Shown here piece by piece: positions 1 through 7,727 of a DNA stretch of 64,000 nt. Origin of the DNA: Emticicia sp031378345 (lineage in GTDB: Bacteria > Bacteroidota > Bacteroidia > Cytophagales > Spirosomataceae); assembly GCA_031378345.1 (NCBI GenBank), contig JANNDY010000064.1, positions 17,158 to 81,157 on the forward strand. Reading direction: 5' to 3'. Made by a program: the position numbers and the translations under genes. The first letter of the stretch is position 1, and each line of letters opens with the position of its first letter. Under the pieces are notes generated by a model that made no database searches, was not told where the DNA came from, and saw only the letters and a list, made by a program, of their open reading frames with translations.

Positions 1-237
1 AGTTTTCCAATCAAAGCCTATAATTGCTATCATGCCAACTGCGACCGCTTCGATTTGATTGATAAAAAACAAATCACCAATAATGTTCGCTTCACAGCAA
101 TGATGCTTTATGCTTTGGCAGAAGCCGACCAACTACCAGTAAAGAAAATGAATGACCAAGAAACAAAAGAGTTTTTAATTAAGCAAAATCTGAAAAATGA
201 ATTGATTATTGGCAAAGATTGGCGTTGGGAACAGTGA
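1..237 (+). CDS. C-terminal end of probable M28-family metallopeptidase (partial)
   Basis: The frame is open from the first base of the window to a TGA at 235-237, so the start lies outside. The visible 78 residues contain Y-H-x3-C-D-x-F-D-L-I-D followed by an N-N-V-R-F helix. This resembles the end of the M28 zinc aminopeptidase fold, where a late histidine is a metal ligand. The tail ends in W-R-W-E-Q. The catalytic core is not visible, so the family call rests on this short C-terminal pattern alone. An exported peptidase or glutaminyl-cyclase-like role would be the family expectation. Confidence 0.5.
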   Translation, partial: SFPIKAYNCYHANCDRFDLIDKKQITNNVRFTAMMLYALAEADQLPVKKMNDQETKEFLIKQNLKNELIIGKDWRWEQ

Positions 238-240
238 GAA

Positions 241-272
241 AATGTAGAATATAGAATTAAGAATATAGAATG
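241..272. repeat. AGAATATAGAAT-type short intergenic repeat
   Basis: The gap after the first gene holds two close copies of an A/T-rich unit (GTAGAATATAGAATT then AAGAATATAGAATG). It is one of several simple tandem families found between genes in this window. Confidence 0.5.
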
Positions 273-289
273 ATTTTGAACGAAAAAAA

Positions 290-326
290 GCCTCATAAAA
301 CAGCAAGTTTATGAGGCTTTTTTTCA
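290..326 (+). terminator. Rho-independent terminator after the peptidase gene
   Basis: A perfect 10-bp stem (GCCTCATAAA at 290-299 with TTTATGAGGC at 308-317) has an 8-nt loop and is followed by a run of T. A-runs precede it, so it could also work on the other strand. Confidence 0.85.
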
Positions 327-377
327 TTCTTAACTATTATCGGCTTAACTTTGTTATCCAAAAAAAGAATTTTCGAA

Positions 378-1364
378 ATGCTCATAGATAATCACGGCAG
401 ACCCATTAATTATTTGCGATTGGCAGTAACCGACCGCTGTAATTTGCGTTGTTTTTACTGTATGCCCGAAGAAGGAATTCAGTATTTGCCAAAACCACAC
501 TTGTTGAGTTACGAAGAAATGATTCGTTTGGTAACAATTTTGGCAGAAATGGGCATTTCTAAAGTAAGAATTACGGGCGGAGAGCCTTTTGTGAGGCGAG
601 ATATTATTCCTTTTTTGTGGAAAGTATCAGAAATCGAAGGTATCGAAAAAATTAATATTACTACGAATGGCGTGCTAACTGCTCCATTAGTGCCAGAATT
701 AAAGAAAATAGGCATTAGTTCAGTAAATTTGAGCCTTGATTCACTCGACCGTCAAAGGTTTTTTGAAATCACTCGCCGTGATGAGTTTCCGAAAGTTTGG
801 GAAACTTTAGAAACTTTGCTTGAACATGATATTCCTGTAAAAATAAATACAGTTGTGGTTACGGGCAAAAACGACGAAGATATTTTGTCGATGGTTGAGT
901 TGGCTCGCAGCAAAAATGTTTCGGTACGATTTATTGAAGAAATGCCCTTCAATGGTGCAGGTTTACGCCCCGAACAGTTAGAGTTTTGGAGTTATCGCCG
1001 TATCATAGATTTGATTCGTTCGGTGTATCCTGACTTATATAAGTTGCAAGACGAAGCAAATTCGACCTCTTATAATTACCAAATTCCGAACTTTAAAGGT
1101 TCAATTGGCGTTATTGCTGCTTTTAGTAGAACTTTTTGTGGCACTTGTAATCGCATCAGAGTTACGCCAACTGGCAGTTTCCGAACTTGTTTGTACGATG
1201 ATGGCGTTTTCAATGTTCGAGATTTTATGCGTCAGAAACTTTCTGATGAAGAGATTAAAGCCTTGATTTACAATGCTTTACAAAATCGGGCAAAGGACGG
1301 TTTCGAGGCGGAAGGTCGCCGAACAAGTTTAGTTTCGGAGTCAATGACGACGATTGGAGGGTGA
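378..1364 (+). CDS. moaA: GTP 3',8-cyclase MoaA (molybdenum cofactor biosynthesis)
   Basis: This radical-SAM enzyme converts GTP to 3',8-cyclo-7,8-dihydro-GTP, the first committed step of molybdopterin synthesis in the cytoplasm. The ATG at 378 gives 328 residues, the normal family length, although a TTG at 351 is also in frame. The SAM cluster motif CNLRCFYC is at residues 21-28. The second [4Fe-4S] site is in the C-terminal third (FCGTC, then a cysteine about 13 residues later). The protein ends in Gly-Gly as MoaA does. It stands alone after a strong terminator; no other moa gene is adjacent. moeA lies about 10 kb away and a molybdenum hydroxylase cluster about 24 kb away, which suits its role. 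Confidence 0.95.
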   Translation: MLIDNHGRPINYLRLAVTDRCNLRCFYCMPEEGIQYLPKPHLLSYEEMIRLVTILAEMGISKVRITGGEPFVRRDIIPFLWKVSEIEGIEKINITTNGVLTAPLVPELKKIGISSVNLSLDSLDRQRFFEITRRDEFPKVWETLETLLEHDIPVKINTVVVTGKNDEDILSMVELARSKNVSVRFIEEMPFNGAGLRPEQLEFWSYRRIIDLIRSVYPDLYKLQDEANSTSYNYQIPNFKGSIGVIAAFSRTFCGTCNRIRVTPTGSFRTCLYDDGVFNVRDFMRQKLSDEEIKALIYNALQNRAKDGFEAEGRRTSLVSESMTTIGG

Positions 1365-1369
1365 GGGGG

Positions 1370-1408
1370 AAATGAGTGAATGAGCGAATTAATGAATGAG
1401 TGAATAAA
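1370..1408. repeat. GAATGAGT octamer repeat
   Basis: Octamers GAATGAGC, GAATTAAT and GAATGAGT follow one another in the short gap between moaA and the cyclophilin gene. The same octamer family occurs at 34590-34619 and, inverted, at 27900-27927. Confidence 0.6.
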
Positions 1409-1441
1409 AGATTTTTCAATTTCAAATTTCAAAAAAACAAT

Positions 1442-1885
1442 ATGTTAAAGGCAGAAATGATTACCGATAAGGGTACAATGCTTATCGAATTTTATGAGCA
1501 AGATGCTCCAATTGCAGTGAATAACTTTATTACATTAGCAAAAAAAGGCTTTTATGATGGTTTAATTTTCCACCGTGTAATTCCCAATTTCATGGTACAA
1601 GGTGGCGACCCAACTGGCACAGGTGCAGGCGGACCGGGCTATAAAATTCAATGCGAATTGACAGGAAACAACCAATACCACGACAAAGGCGTACTTTCGA
1701 TGGCTCATGCGGGACGAAATACTGGTGGTTCACAGTTTTTTATATGCCATAATCGCTCAAATACGCAACATTTAGACCGTAATCATACTTGTTTTGGCAA
1801 AGTAATTGAAGGTTTGGAGATTGTTGATGAGATTCGTCAAGGCGATAAAATTCAAAAAATCAATGTGATTGAGGAAGTTGCTTAA
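1442..1885 (+). CDS. Cyclophilin-type peptidyl-prolyl cis-trans isomerase
   Basis: This is a cyclophilin that catalyses proline cis-trans isomerisation during protein folding. It has no signal peptide, so it is probably cytoplasmic. The ATG at 1442 gives a 147-residue minimal cyclophilin beginning MLKAEMITDKGTMLIEFY. A longer upstream frame from 1400 is low-complexity and lies over the octamer repeat, so I reject it. The core motif FHRVIPNFMVQGGDP holds the catalytic arginine, and GGSQFFICH follows later. The gene is monocistronic, with a strong terminator about 25 bp after its stop. Confidence 0.92.
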   Translation: MLKAEMITDKGTMLIEFYEQDAPIAVNNFITLAKKGFYDGLIFHRVIPNFMVQGGDPTGTGAGGPGYKIQCELTGNNQYHDKGVLSMAHAGRNTGGSQFFICHNRSNTQHLDRNHTCFGKVIEGLEIVDEIRQGDKIQKINVIEEVA

Positions 1886-1908
1886 TATTTGGCAAAAAAA
1901 TTGCAAAA

Positions 1909-1944
1909 AACTGCTTGGAATGTAATATTTCCAAGCAGTTTTTT
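1909..1944 (+). terminator. Rho-independent terminator after cyclophilin gene
   Basis: A perfect 12-bp stem (AACTGCTTGGAA at 1909-1920 with TTCCAAGCAGTT at 1929-1940) has an 8-nt loop and a T-run after it. Confidence 0.9.
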
Positions 1945-1982
1945 GTTCATTAAAAATACACCCTTAATCAGAATACAATTTT

Positions 1983-3359
1983 ATGCAAGAAAGTAGTTCG
2001 CTTCTCGGTTTTCTTCTTACCGCACTTTTAGCGGGTTTTGCTTCCATATTTATGCCTTGTATCTACCCGATTATGCCCATGACGGTTAGTTTTTTTACAA
2101 AACAATCGCATGGTACTCGCAAAGCGACATTTTATGGTTTGTCAATAATGTTTGTTTTTGGCTTGATTGGCTTAGTTGCAACTGTTTTTGGGGCTCCATT
2201 TCTCAATTTTATCAGTACACATTGGATTCCAAATTTGATATTTTTTGTCATTTTTATTATCTTCGGAATCTCTCTTTTGGGGGCTTTTGAAATAGTTTTG
2301 CCACATAATATGGTCAATAACATAGATAGAATGTCCGAAAAAGGTGGGCTTCTTGGCATATTTTTTATGGCTCTTACATTGGTTGTAGTGTCGTTTTCAT
2401 GCACAGCTCCATTTGTTGGTTCGTTATTAATTATAGCAGCAAAAGGCGAAGTTTGGCGACCTTTGTGGGGAATGCTGGCATTTGGATTACCTTTTGGTGT
2501 AGTTTTTACATCACTTGCGATGTTTCCACAATGGCTGAAAAGTTTGCCAAAATCAGGTGGTTGGATGAATGAAATGAAAGCCGTTTTTGGTATTTTAGAA
2601 TTTGCTTTAGCTCTAAAATTCTTAAGTAATATTGACCTCACTTATCATTTTAATTATATTTCTCGAAATACTTTCTTGGTTATTTGGATAATCATTTTTG
2701 CAACTATCGGTCTTTATATTTTGGGTGTAATTCGCTTACCAAAAGACTCTAAAGTCAAAAAATATAATTTTCAACGCATTGGTTTTGCTGCTTTATTTTT
2801 TGCTTTTACAGCATACATGATTCCCGGAATAATACAAGGAAAAGAATTGAGTCTTTTGTCTGGGCTTTTGCCTCCAAAAACATTAAGTGCTGTCGTTGCA
2901 GATGGCTCAAAGCTAAGAGCTTTGCCGCACGATTTGCAAGGTTTTTATGACTACGATGATGCCCTTGCTTACTCAAAAGAAGTAGGAAAACCACTTTTTA
3001 TTGACTTCACAGGCTATGCTTGTGCTAATTGCCGAAAGATGGAAGAAAACGTTTGGTCGCAACCCGATGTTTTGGAAAAACTTAAAAATGATTTTGTAAT
3101 TGCATCTTTGTATGTTGATGACAAAAAAGATTTACCCAAAGAAAAACAATATACTTCAAAATACGATGATGAGTTGAAATCAACTGTCGGTGACAAGAAT
3201 ATGGATTTGGAAATTACAAAATATAATAATAACGCCCAGCCTTATTATATCATCGAAGATGCTACTGGAAAATCTATTATCAAGCAGCCAATTGGTTATT
3301 CTTCAAAAGAAGATTTTGTGAAGTTTTTGGATGAGGGAATTGCTAATTATAAGAAGTGA
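1983..3359 (+). CDS. Thiol:disulfide interchange protein, DsbD-type without the N-terminal domain
   Basis: This inner-membrane electron carrier moves reducing equivalents from cytoplasmic thioredoxin to the periplasm. At 458 residues it starts directly in the transmembrane beta domain: the first membrane segment carries FMPCIYPIMP (Cys26) and a later one SFSCTAPF (Cys140), the redox pair of that domain. About eight membrane segments are followed by a periplasmic thioredoxin-like domain with CANC (Cys347/Cys350). The immunoglobulin-like alpha domain that begins full DsbD is absent. This fits shorter CcdA/ScsB-like family members. No cytochrome c maturation gene is adjacent, so the final partner cannot be deduced. 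Confidence 0.88.
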   Translation: MQESSSLLGFLLTALLAGFASIFMPCIYPIMPMTVSFFTKQSHGTRKATFYGLSIMFVFGLIGLVATVFGAPFLNFISTHWIPNLIFFVIFIIFGISLLGAFEIVLPHNMVNNIDRMSEKGGLLGIFFMALTLVVVSFSCTAPFVGSLLIIAAKGEVWRPLWGMLAFGLPFGVVFTSLAMFPQWLKSLPKSGGWMNEMKAVFGILEFALALKFLSNIDLTYHFNYISRNTFLVIWIIIFATIGLYILGVIRLPKDSKVKKYNFQRIGFAALFFAFTAYMIPGIIQGKELSLLSGLLPPKTLSAVVADGSKLRALPHDLQGFYDYDDALAYSKEVGKPLFIDFTGYACANCRKMEENVWSQPDVLEKLKNDFVIASLYVDDKKDLPKEKQYTSKYDDELKSTVGDKNMDLEITKYNNNAQPYYIIEDATGKSIIKQPIGYSSKEDFVKFLDEGIANYKK

Positions 3360-3362
3360 GGA

Positions 3363-3421
3363 AGAAATGACGAATGACGAGTTATATGAATGACGAATTG
3401 TTTAAATAGCTGATAATCAGC
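3363..3421. repeat. ACGAATG/ACGAGTT heptad repeat with TGATAATCA palindrome
   Basis: Heptamers ACGAATG (3370-3376) and ACGAGTT (3377-3383), then ACGAATT (3393-3399), precede the 13-bp palindrome GCTGATAATCAGC (3409-3421). The same pairing of heptads with TGATWATCA recurs near 15.4, 18.5 and 61.3 kb. Confidence 0.75.
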
Positions 3422-3433
3422 ACATTAAAAAAA

Positions 3434-4042
3434 TCAAACAAGCTCGTTTTTACTTTCAGTAAAGCGAGCTTTTTTGTTGATAGCTATTTTGAGTAAATGT
3501 AAATATTGAACTTTCTGAATTTCTATTGCTCCAAAACGTTTCACATTATCATTAATAAATTGCGTATCGAGCAACATAAAATTTTGTTTTTTTAAAACTT
3601 CAATGAGGTAATGAAATGCAACTTTCGAGGCATTTGGTTCGAGATAAAACATTGATTCACCAAAAAAAGCCGCCCCAATCGAAACACCATAAAGTCCTCC
3701 GACAAGTTTCCGGTCTAAATATGCTTCCACACTATGAGCATACCCCATTTTGTTTAATCCTGTATATGCCTTTATGATTTCTTCCGAAATCCAAGTGTCT
3801 TCTGAATCTCCACGAGAAACGGCACAACCACGCATCACGCCTTCAAAATCATGATTGATTCGTAGTTCAAAAATTTTTTTATTGATTACCGGACGAAGCG
3901 ATTTTGGTGGTTTGTAGCTGTCGATAGGAATAATAGCACGAGGGTCTGGCGAGTACCAATACAAACTTCCATCCGAGTCTGCCATCGGAAAAATACCATT
4001 TATATAGCCATTAAGTAATTCTTTGGGAGAGAGTGCAGCCAT
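3434..4042 (-). CDS. aat: Leucyl/phenylalanyl-tRNA--protein transferase
   Basis: Aat adds Leu or Phe from aminoacyl-tRNA to proteins with N-terminal Lys/Arg, feeding the N-end-rule pathway in the cytoplasm. The family start region LSPKELLNGYINGIFPM, the segment LYWYSPDPRAIIP, and the later YAHSVEAY and GGLYGVSIGAAFFGESMF blocks are all present. I take the ATG at 4042 (202 residues). A TTG at 4105 would add a hydrophobic, signal-like 21 residues that do not suit a cytosolic enzyme. The last codons overlap a bidirectional hairpin, and the gene converges with the DsbD gene. Confidence 0.92.
   Translation of the reverse strand: MAALSPKELLNGYINGIFPMADSDGSLYWYSPDPRAIIPIDSYKPPKSLRPVINKKIFELRINHDFEGVMRGCAVSRGDSEDTWISEEIIKAYTGLNKMGYAHSVEAYLDRKLVGGLYGVSIGAAFFGESMFYLEPNASKVAFHYLIEVLKKQNFMLLDTQFINDNVKRFGAIEIQKVQYLHLLKIAINKKARFTESKNELV
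3440..3475. terminator. Bidirectional terminator inside the aat 3' end
   Basis: AAGCTCG (3440-3446) pairs with CGAGCTT (3465-3471), with extra pairing of TTTAC and GTAAA inside. T-runs follow on both strands. It lies between convergent genes but within the final codons of aat. Confidence 0.7.
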
Positions 4043-4106
4043 TAAATTTATGAAGAAACAAAGCAAAATTAAAGAAAAACTAAGCAAAAAGTGTTTTTTT
4101 GACAAA

Positions 4107-5102
4107 TTAATTCTTCTTTATTTTCGGTGATTCAAAAGTTATTTTCCCTTTTTCGTCATATTCATACAAAGTGTAAGATTCGAAAGTATTATCGTAACAA
4201 TCTTTTCCAAATTGTGTTTCTTTTTTACGGCGATTGCCTGTTGGATAATATTCTACCCATTTGCCAACTTTCAAACTATCATCCATGAAACCTTGCTCGG
4301 CAAGTGTGCCACTTTCATTGAAGGAAAAATATTCGCCTGTAACTTTTCCAAAGTTTTTTGGCTTAATTTCCTTTATTTTTGCTTGTTTTTCGTCGTAATA
4401 AGTAATTTCTGAATCTCGATAAAAGCCTCTTTCGTAATATTCTTTGTTTAGCAAATTATAGTTTTTGTCGTAGGATTCCCAGCGACCATCTTTTGTGCCA
4501 AGATAATACCAACCTTCTTCTACAATCAAATCACCCAAATATTTTTTATATGGCCCGTGCATCAAATCATTAGTTTCACGGTCTCGACCAATGCCCTCAA
4601 CGATGCGATTTGCCTTGTGGTCGTACCAAAAAAGATGGCGGTTATAAGGATTTGGCTGCGTAAATTCTTTCAAAGTATAAAATTCGAAAAATGTCAAACT
4701 ATTGCCGCTTCCTTGTCGAATCAATTGTTTTTCAACTTTTATTCCTTCATAATCTCGCCCATTAAACTCTCTTTTAAGACCATTTAGTTCTTTTTTTACA
4801 TCTTTAAATGTCTTTTTAATTTTCAAACCCAAATCTGGAAGGGTTTCTGTTGCAAATTTTTTGGCATCATCAACGCTCGAAATGTTATTTCCTCCTGGTA
4901 ACGAAGCCGAAGCTTTGGGCGTGGTTACACCCACAGGAAGTCGGTCTAATTTTTCCTGAATCGTTTCTTTTTTGTAGCCCTTATCCCCTTTTCTTTTGGC
5001 TTGTGGTACAGCTTGCGGAGTTTGTGCTTGAGCCTCAAAAGTGAGCATGAAAGCAAAAGAAGAAATCAACGAATAGCTATATATTTTTTGGTGAAGTTTC
5101 AT
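4107..5102 (-). CDS. Secreted MORN/YwqK-like repeat protein of unknown function
   Basis: This 331-residue protein begins with a signal peptide ending near AFMLTFEAQAQ, so it is exported. The second half contains imperfect repeats of about 22-25 residues with the G-x-W-x-x-Y-x-x-x-G-x-x-x-x-E pattern (DGRWESYDKNYNLLNKEYYERG; VGKWVEYYPTGNRRKKET). These resemble MORN or YwqK-type beta-hairpin repeats, which usually form an elongated surface structure. Before the repeats is a Lys-rich helical segment. No enzymatic motif is visible. The ATG at 5102 is well placed, and the stop lies just upstream of aat; the two may be co-transcribed. Confidence 0.7.
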   Translation of the reverse strand: MKLHQKIYSYSLISSFAFMLTFEAQAQTPQAVPQAKRKGDKGYKKETIQEKLDRLPVGVTTPKASASLPGGNNISSVDDAKKFATETLPDLGLKIKKTFKDVKKELNGLKREFNGRDYEGIKVEKQLIRQGSGNSLTFFEFYTLKEFTQPNPYNRHLFWYDHKANRIVEGIGRDRETNDLMHGPYKKYLGDLIVEEGWYYLGTKDGRWESYDKNYNLLNKEYYERGFYRDSEITYYDEKQAKIKEIKPKNFGKVTGEYFSFNESGTLAEQGFMDDSLKVGKWVEYYPTGNRRKKETQFGKDCYDNTFESYTLYEYDEKGKITFESPKIKKN

Positions 5103-5217
5103 TTTCGGTAATAATATTGGTAATTTTACGCTTTATTTAGAACGTAAATCTTCTTAAAAAATTGAAATTTAAGTACGAATTCTATTATTTATTAAGTACA
5201 AATAACGCTAAAAAAAG

Positions 5218-5961
5218 ATGAAAGATTGGTTTGTAGATTGGTTCGATACAATTTTTTATCATAAACTTTACAAAAGCCGAAACTACGCAGAAGCTCAGTT
5301 TTTCATTGATAATCTCGAAAAAACGCTCAATTTCAAGCAATCAGAGACTTTTCTTGACCTTGCTTGCGGTCAAGGGCGACATTCTATTTATCTAAATTCA
5401 AAAGGTTTTGATGTAACTGGCATAGATTTATCACAAAATAATATAGCTGTTGCCAATCAATCTGCCAACGAACATTTGCATTTTTTTGTGCATGATATGC
5501 GTGAAACCTTTCGCCCAGATTCTTTTGATTTTGTATTAAATCTTTTCACAAGTTTTGGTTATTTTGAAGATAATTATGACAATTTTCGAGCCATAAAAGC
5601 AGTTTCAGAAAATTTAAAATCTGGCGGAAAATTAGTGCTTGATTATATGAATAGCGTAAAAGCTGTTAAAAATTTGGTAAAGCAATATGAAAAGGAAGTT
5701 GATGGAATAAAATTCGTCATTACGAAGAAAATAGAATATGGTTTTATTGTAAAAAACATTGATTTCGACTACGAAAACGAGCATTTTCATTTCCAAGAGC
5801 GAGTAAAAGTGCTAAATTTTGAAGATTTTAAATATTATTTCAAAGCAGCAGGAATGACTTGCACAGAAGTTTTCGGCAATTATCGTTTAGAGCCTTTTGA
5901 TGTAGAAACATCGGACAGAATGATTTTTGTAGTAGAAAAAAATCCTAAACAAACAACTTAA
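5218..5961 (+). CDS. Class I SAM-dependent methyltransferase
   Basis: The 247-residue protein has a canonical class I Rossmann fold: motif I is FLDLACGQGRHSIYL (about residues 41-55), followed by the acidic end of strand 2 in VTGIDLS. A motif IV-like FDFVLNLFTSFGYF and the step LKSGGKLVLDYMN follow. The substrate cannot be read from the sequence; the family includes small-molecule and tRNA enzymes. Its last 17 bases overlap the convergent folK stop. No signal peptide or membrane segment is present, so it is cytoplasmic. Confidence 0.85.
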   Translation: MKDWFVDWFDTIFYHKLYKSRNYAEAQFFIDNLEKTLNFKQSETFLDLACGQGRHSIYLNSKGFDVTGIDLSQNNIAVANQSANEHLHFFVHDMRETFRPDSFDFVLNLFTSFGYFEDNYDNFRAIKAVSENLKSGGKLVLDYMNSVKAVKNLVKQYEKEVDGIKFVITKKIEYGFIVKNIDFDYENEHFHFQERVKVLNFEDFKYYFKAAGMTCTEVFGNYRLEPFDVETSDRMIFVVEKNPKQTT

Positions 5962-6433
5962 TCTCTCCCAAATCCTTACATTCTTCCAATAATTCAAGAT
6001 TAGTTTTCTGTAATTTTGGATGAACAAAATCTCCAGCAATTTCGCAAAGCGGCATTAAAACAAACCTTCGTTCTCGAATAAATGGGTGCGGAATTATCAG
6101 GTTTTCAGTTGAAACTATTTTATTTGCAAAATACAAGATGTCAATATCAATCATTCTTGCCCCCCACTTTATCTCTCGCACTCGCCCCATTTTGAGTTCA
6201 ATTGCTAATATTTTCTTCAAAACTTTACTTGGCGAAAAACTTGTTTCGACTTCAATTACTTGATTCAAAAAAGCATTTTGTTCGGTAATTCCCCAAGCGG
6301 CAGTTTCGTAAATACCTGACTGTGAAGACATTACACCTAAATTTTCAGAAATAAACTGCCGTGCCGTCGAAAGATTTTCTTCTCGATTTCCTATATTAGA
6401 ACCTAAGCCAAGAAAAATTTTATTGATTTTCAC
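5945..6433 (-). CDS. folK: 6-hydroxymethyl-7,8-dihydropterin pyrophosphokinase
   Basis: FolK transfers pyrophosphate from ATP to 6-hydroxymethyl-dihydropterin in the folate pathway. The 162-residue protein starts KIFLGLGSNIGNREENL, and carries ETAAWGITEQNAFLNQV and the nucleotide/metal motif RMIDIDILYF, then LIIPHPFIRERRFVLMPL. All are family hallmarks. The start codon is GTG at 6433, immediately after the stop of the upstream PcrB-like gene, so translation is probably coupled. Dihydrofolate reductase (folA) is encoded about 43 kb away. Confidence 0.95.
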   Translation of the reverse strand: MKINKIFLGLGSNIGNREENLSTARQFISENLGVMSSQSGIYETAAWGITEQNAFLNQVIEVETSFSPSKVLKKILAIELKMGRVREIKWGARMIDIDILYFANKIVSTENLIIPHPFIRERRFVLMPLCEIAGDFVHPKLQKTNLELLEECKDLGEIKLFV

Positions 6434-7192
6434 CTAAGCGTTTGTCAGGTTAAACGAATGAACAGTTTCCGCAATTTCGGGAAGTAAAGAAGGATTTTTC
6501 TCGAAAGCATTGCCAATCACAATCACATCAGTACCTGCTTCGAGGGCGGCATTGGCTTTTTCGGCAGAGTTGATTCCACCACCAACAATGATTGGTAAAT
6601 CAACGTTTTCTCTAACCCGACGAATCATTTTTGGCGAAACAGGGAACAAAGCCCCACTCCCACCATCCAAATAAATGAGTTTTAGTCCCAACATTTCGCC
6701 AGCCATTGCTGTGCAAGCTGCAATATCAGGCTTATCGTGTGGAATAGGCGTTGTATTGCTGATATAAGAAACAGTCGTTTGGCGACCGCTATCAACCAAA
6801 ATATAGCCTGTTGGCAAAATTTCTAAGCCACTTTGTTTCAAAATCGGTGCAGAAATCACGTGCTGACCAATCAGATAATCTGGGTTTCTTCCAGAAATGA
6901 GTGAAAGCAGCAAAATTGCATCAGCAGTTGGCTCAATATGTAGGCTATTTCCGGGAAAAATAATGACTGGAATATTCGTTTTTTTACGAATATTTTCAAT
7001 CATTTCAGCCATAATATTTTTCGTAATTAGACTTCCCCCAACCAAGAAAAAATCAACACGATTTTCAACACAAGTATATAAAAAAGCATTAAAATCTCCC
7101 TCCTCAACTTTATCTGGGTCGAGCAAAACAGCCAAAGATTTTTTTTGTAATTGCCTGTTTATCAGTATTTTATTAAGAATTTGACTCGGCAT
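6434..7192 (-). CDS. Geranylgeranylglyceryl/heptaprenylglyceryl phosphate synthase family (PcrB-like)
   Basis: Members of this TIM-barrel family join a polyprenyl diphosphate to sn-glycerol 1-phosphate, the first ether-lipid step. The 252-residue protein shows LAVLLDPDKVEEGDF at the N-terminus, VDFFLVGGSLIT, VIIFPGNSLHI, LIYLDGGSGALFPVS and the phosphate loop PIIVGGGINSAEKA. These motifs match the group II branch that includes Bacteroidota. The product chain length and the fate of the lipid in bacteria are not evident. It overlaps the preceding small gene by 20 bases and abuts folK, making a three-gene operon. Confidence 0.88.
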   Translation of the reverse strand: MPSQILNKILINRQLQKKSLAVLLDPDKVEEGDFNAFLYTCVENRVDFFLVGGSLITKNIMAEMIENIRKKTNIPVIIFPGNSLHIEPTADAILLLSLISGRNPDYLIGQHVISAPILKQSGLEILPTGYILVDSGRQTTVSYISNTTPIPHDKPDIAACTAMAGEMLGLKLIYLDGGSGALFPVSPKMIRRVRENVDLPIIVGGGINSAEKANAALEAGTDVIVIGNAFEKNPSLLPEIAETVHSFNLTNA

Positions 7193-7589
7193 CGTTGGTG
7201 GATAAGTTATCTAATAATCCTAAAAGTTTATCTTTGGCAACAGTCAATAAAAGCGACATAGCTGCACCTTTCAAAGCTGCCCAAACCATAGAATCACCCT
7301 CTTCTTTTTCTTCCTCATAAGATGTTATGGGCAAAGCCTTTGGAGGGGTATTTCGTTGAGTTTCAGCAGGCAATAATAATTCGGTAATGGCATAAGCCGC
7401 CACAATAACGCCACCTATGACAAGCGTATTTTTGCCAACTTTTTTCAAATCGCCAATTTGGACTTCAATCGCCTCCAAATATTTATTTACTGATTCCTGC
7501 AAAAGCTCTTTGCGTTCATCACGATTCCCTTTAGGTGGCACAATCGGTATTTTTGTACTACTTTCGTTTGATTTTTTCACCTTTGTCAA
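7173..7589 (-). CDS. Small membrane-anchored protein of unknown function
   Basis: This 138-residue protein has a charged N-terminus, a helix (residues about 25-48) and one clear membrane segment (TLVIGGVIVAAYAITELLL). A second, weaker hydrophobic stretch follows near AALKGAAMSLLLTVA. No enzymatic motif is seen. The start is TTG at 7589, or GTG at 7580. It overlaps the PcrB-like gene by 20 bases, so the two are likely translated together; a membrane-lipid link is inference from that position only. Confidence 0.6.
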   Translation of the reverse strand: MTKVKKSNESSTKIPIVPPKGNRDERKELLQESVNKYLEAIEVQIGDLKKVGKNTLVIGGVIVAAYAITELLLPAETQRNTPPKALPITSYEEEKEEGDSMVWAALKGAAMSLLLTVAKDKLLGLLDNLSTNDAESNS

Positions 7590-7727
7590 GATTTTTACTC
7601 AAAAGTATTGAAAAAAGGTAAGACTTGAAAGATTGATTGTTGATTTGTGTGTTTTTGTCTTTAAAAATTAGAATTAAATAGTAATTTTGGTTAAATATTT
7701 TCATCAAACAAGCAATTTACCAAAATC

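Noticed and set aside
4043..4105. Longer aat start at TTG 4105 giving a signal-like N-terminus
   Set aside because: Aat is a cytosolic enzyme and the conserved family start begins near the ATG at 4042.
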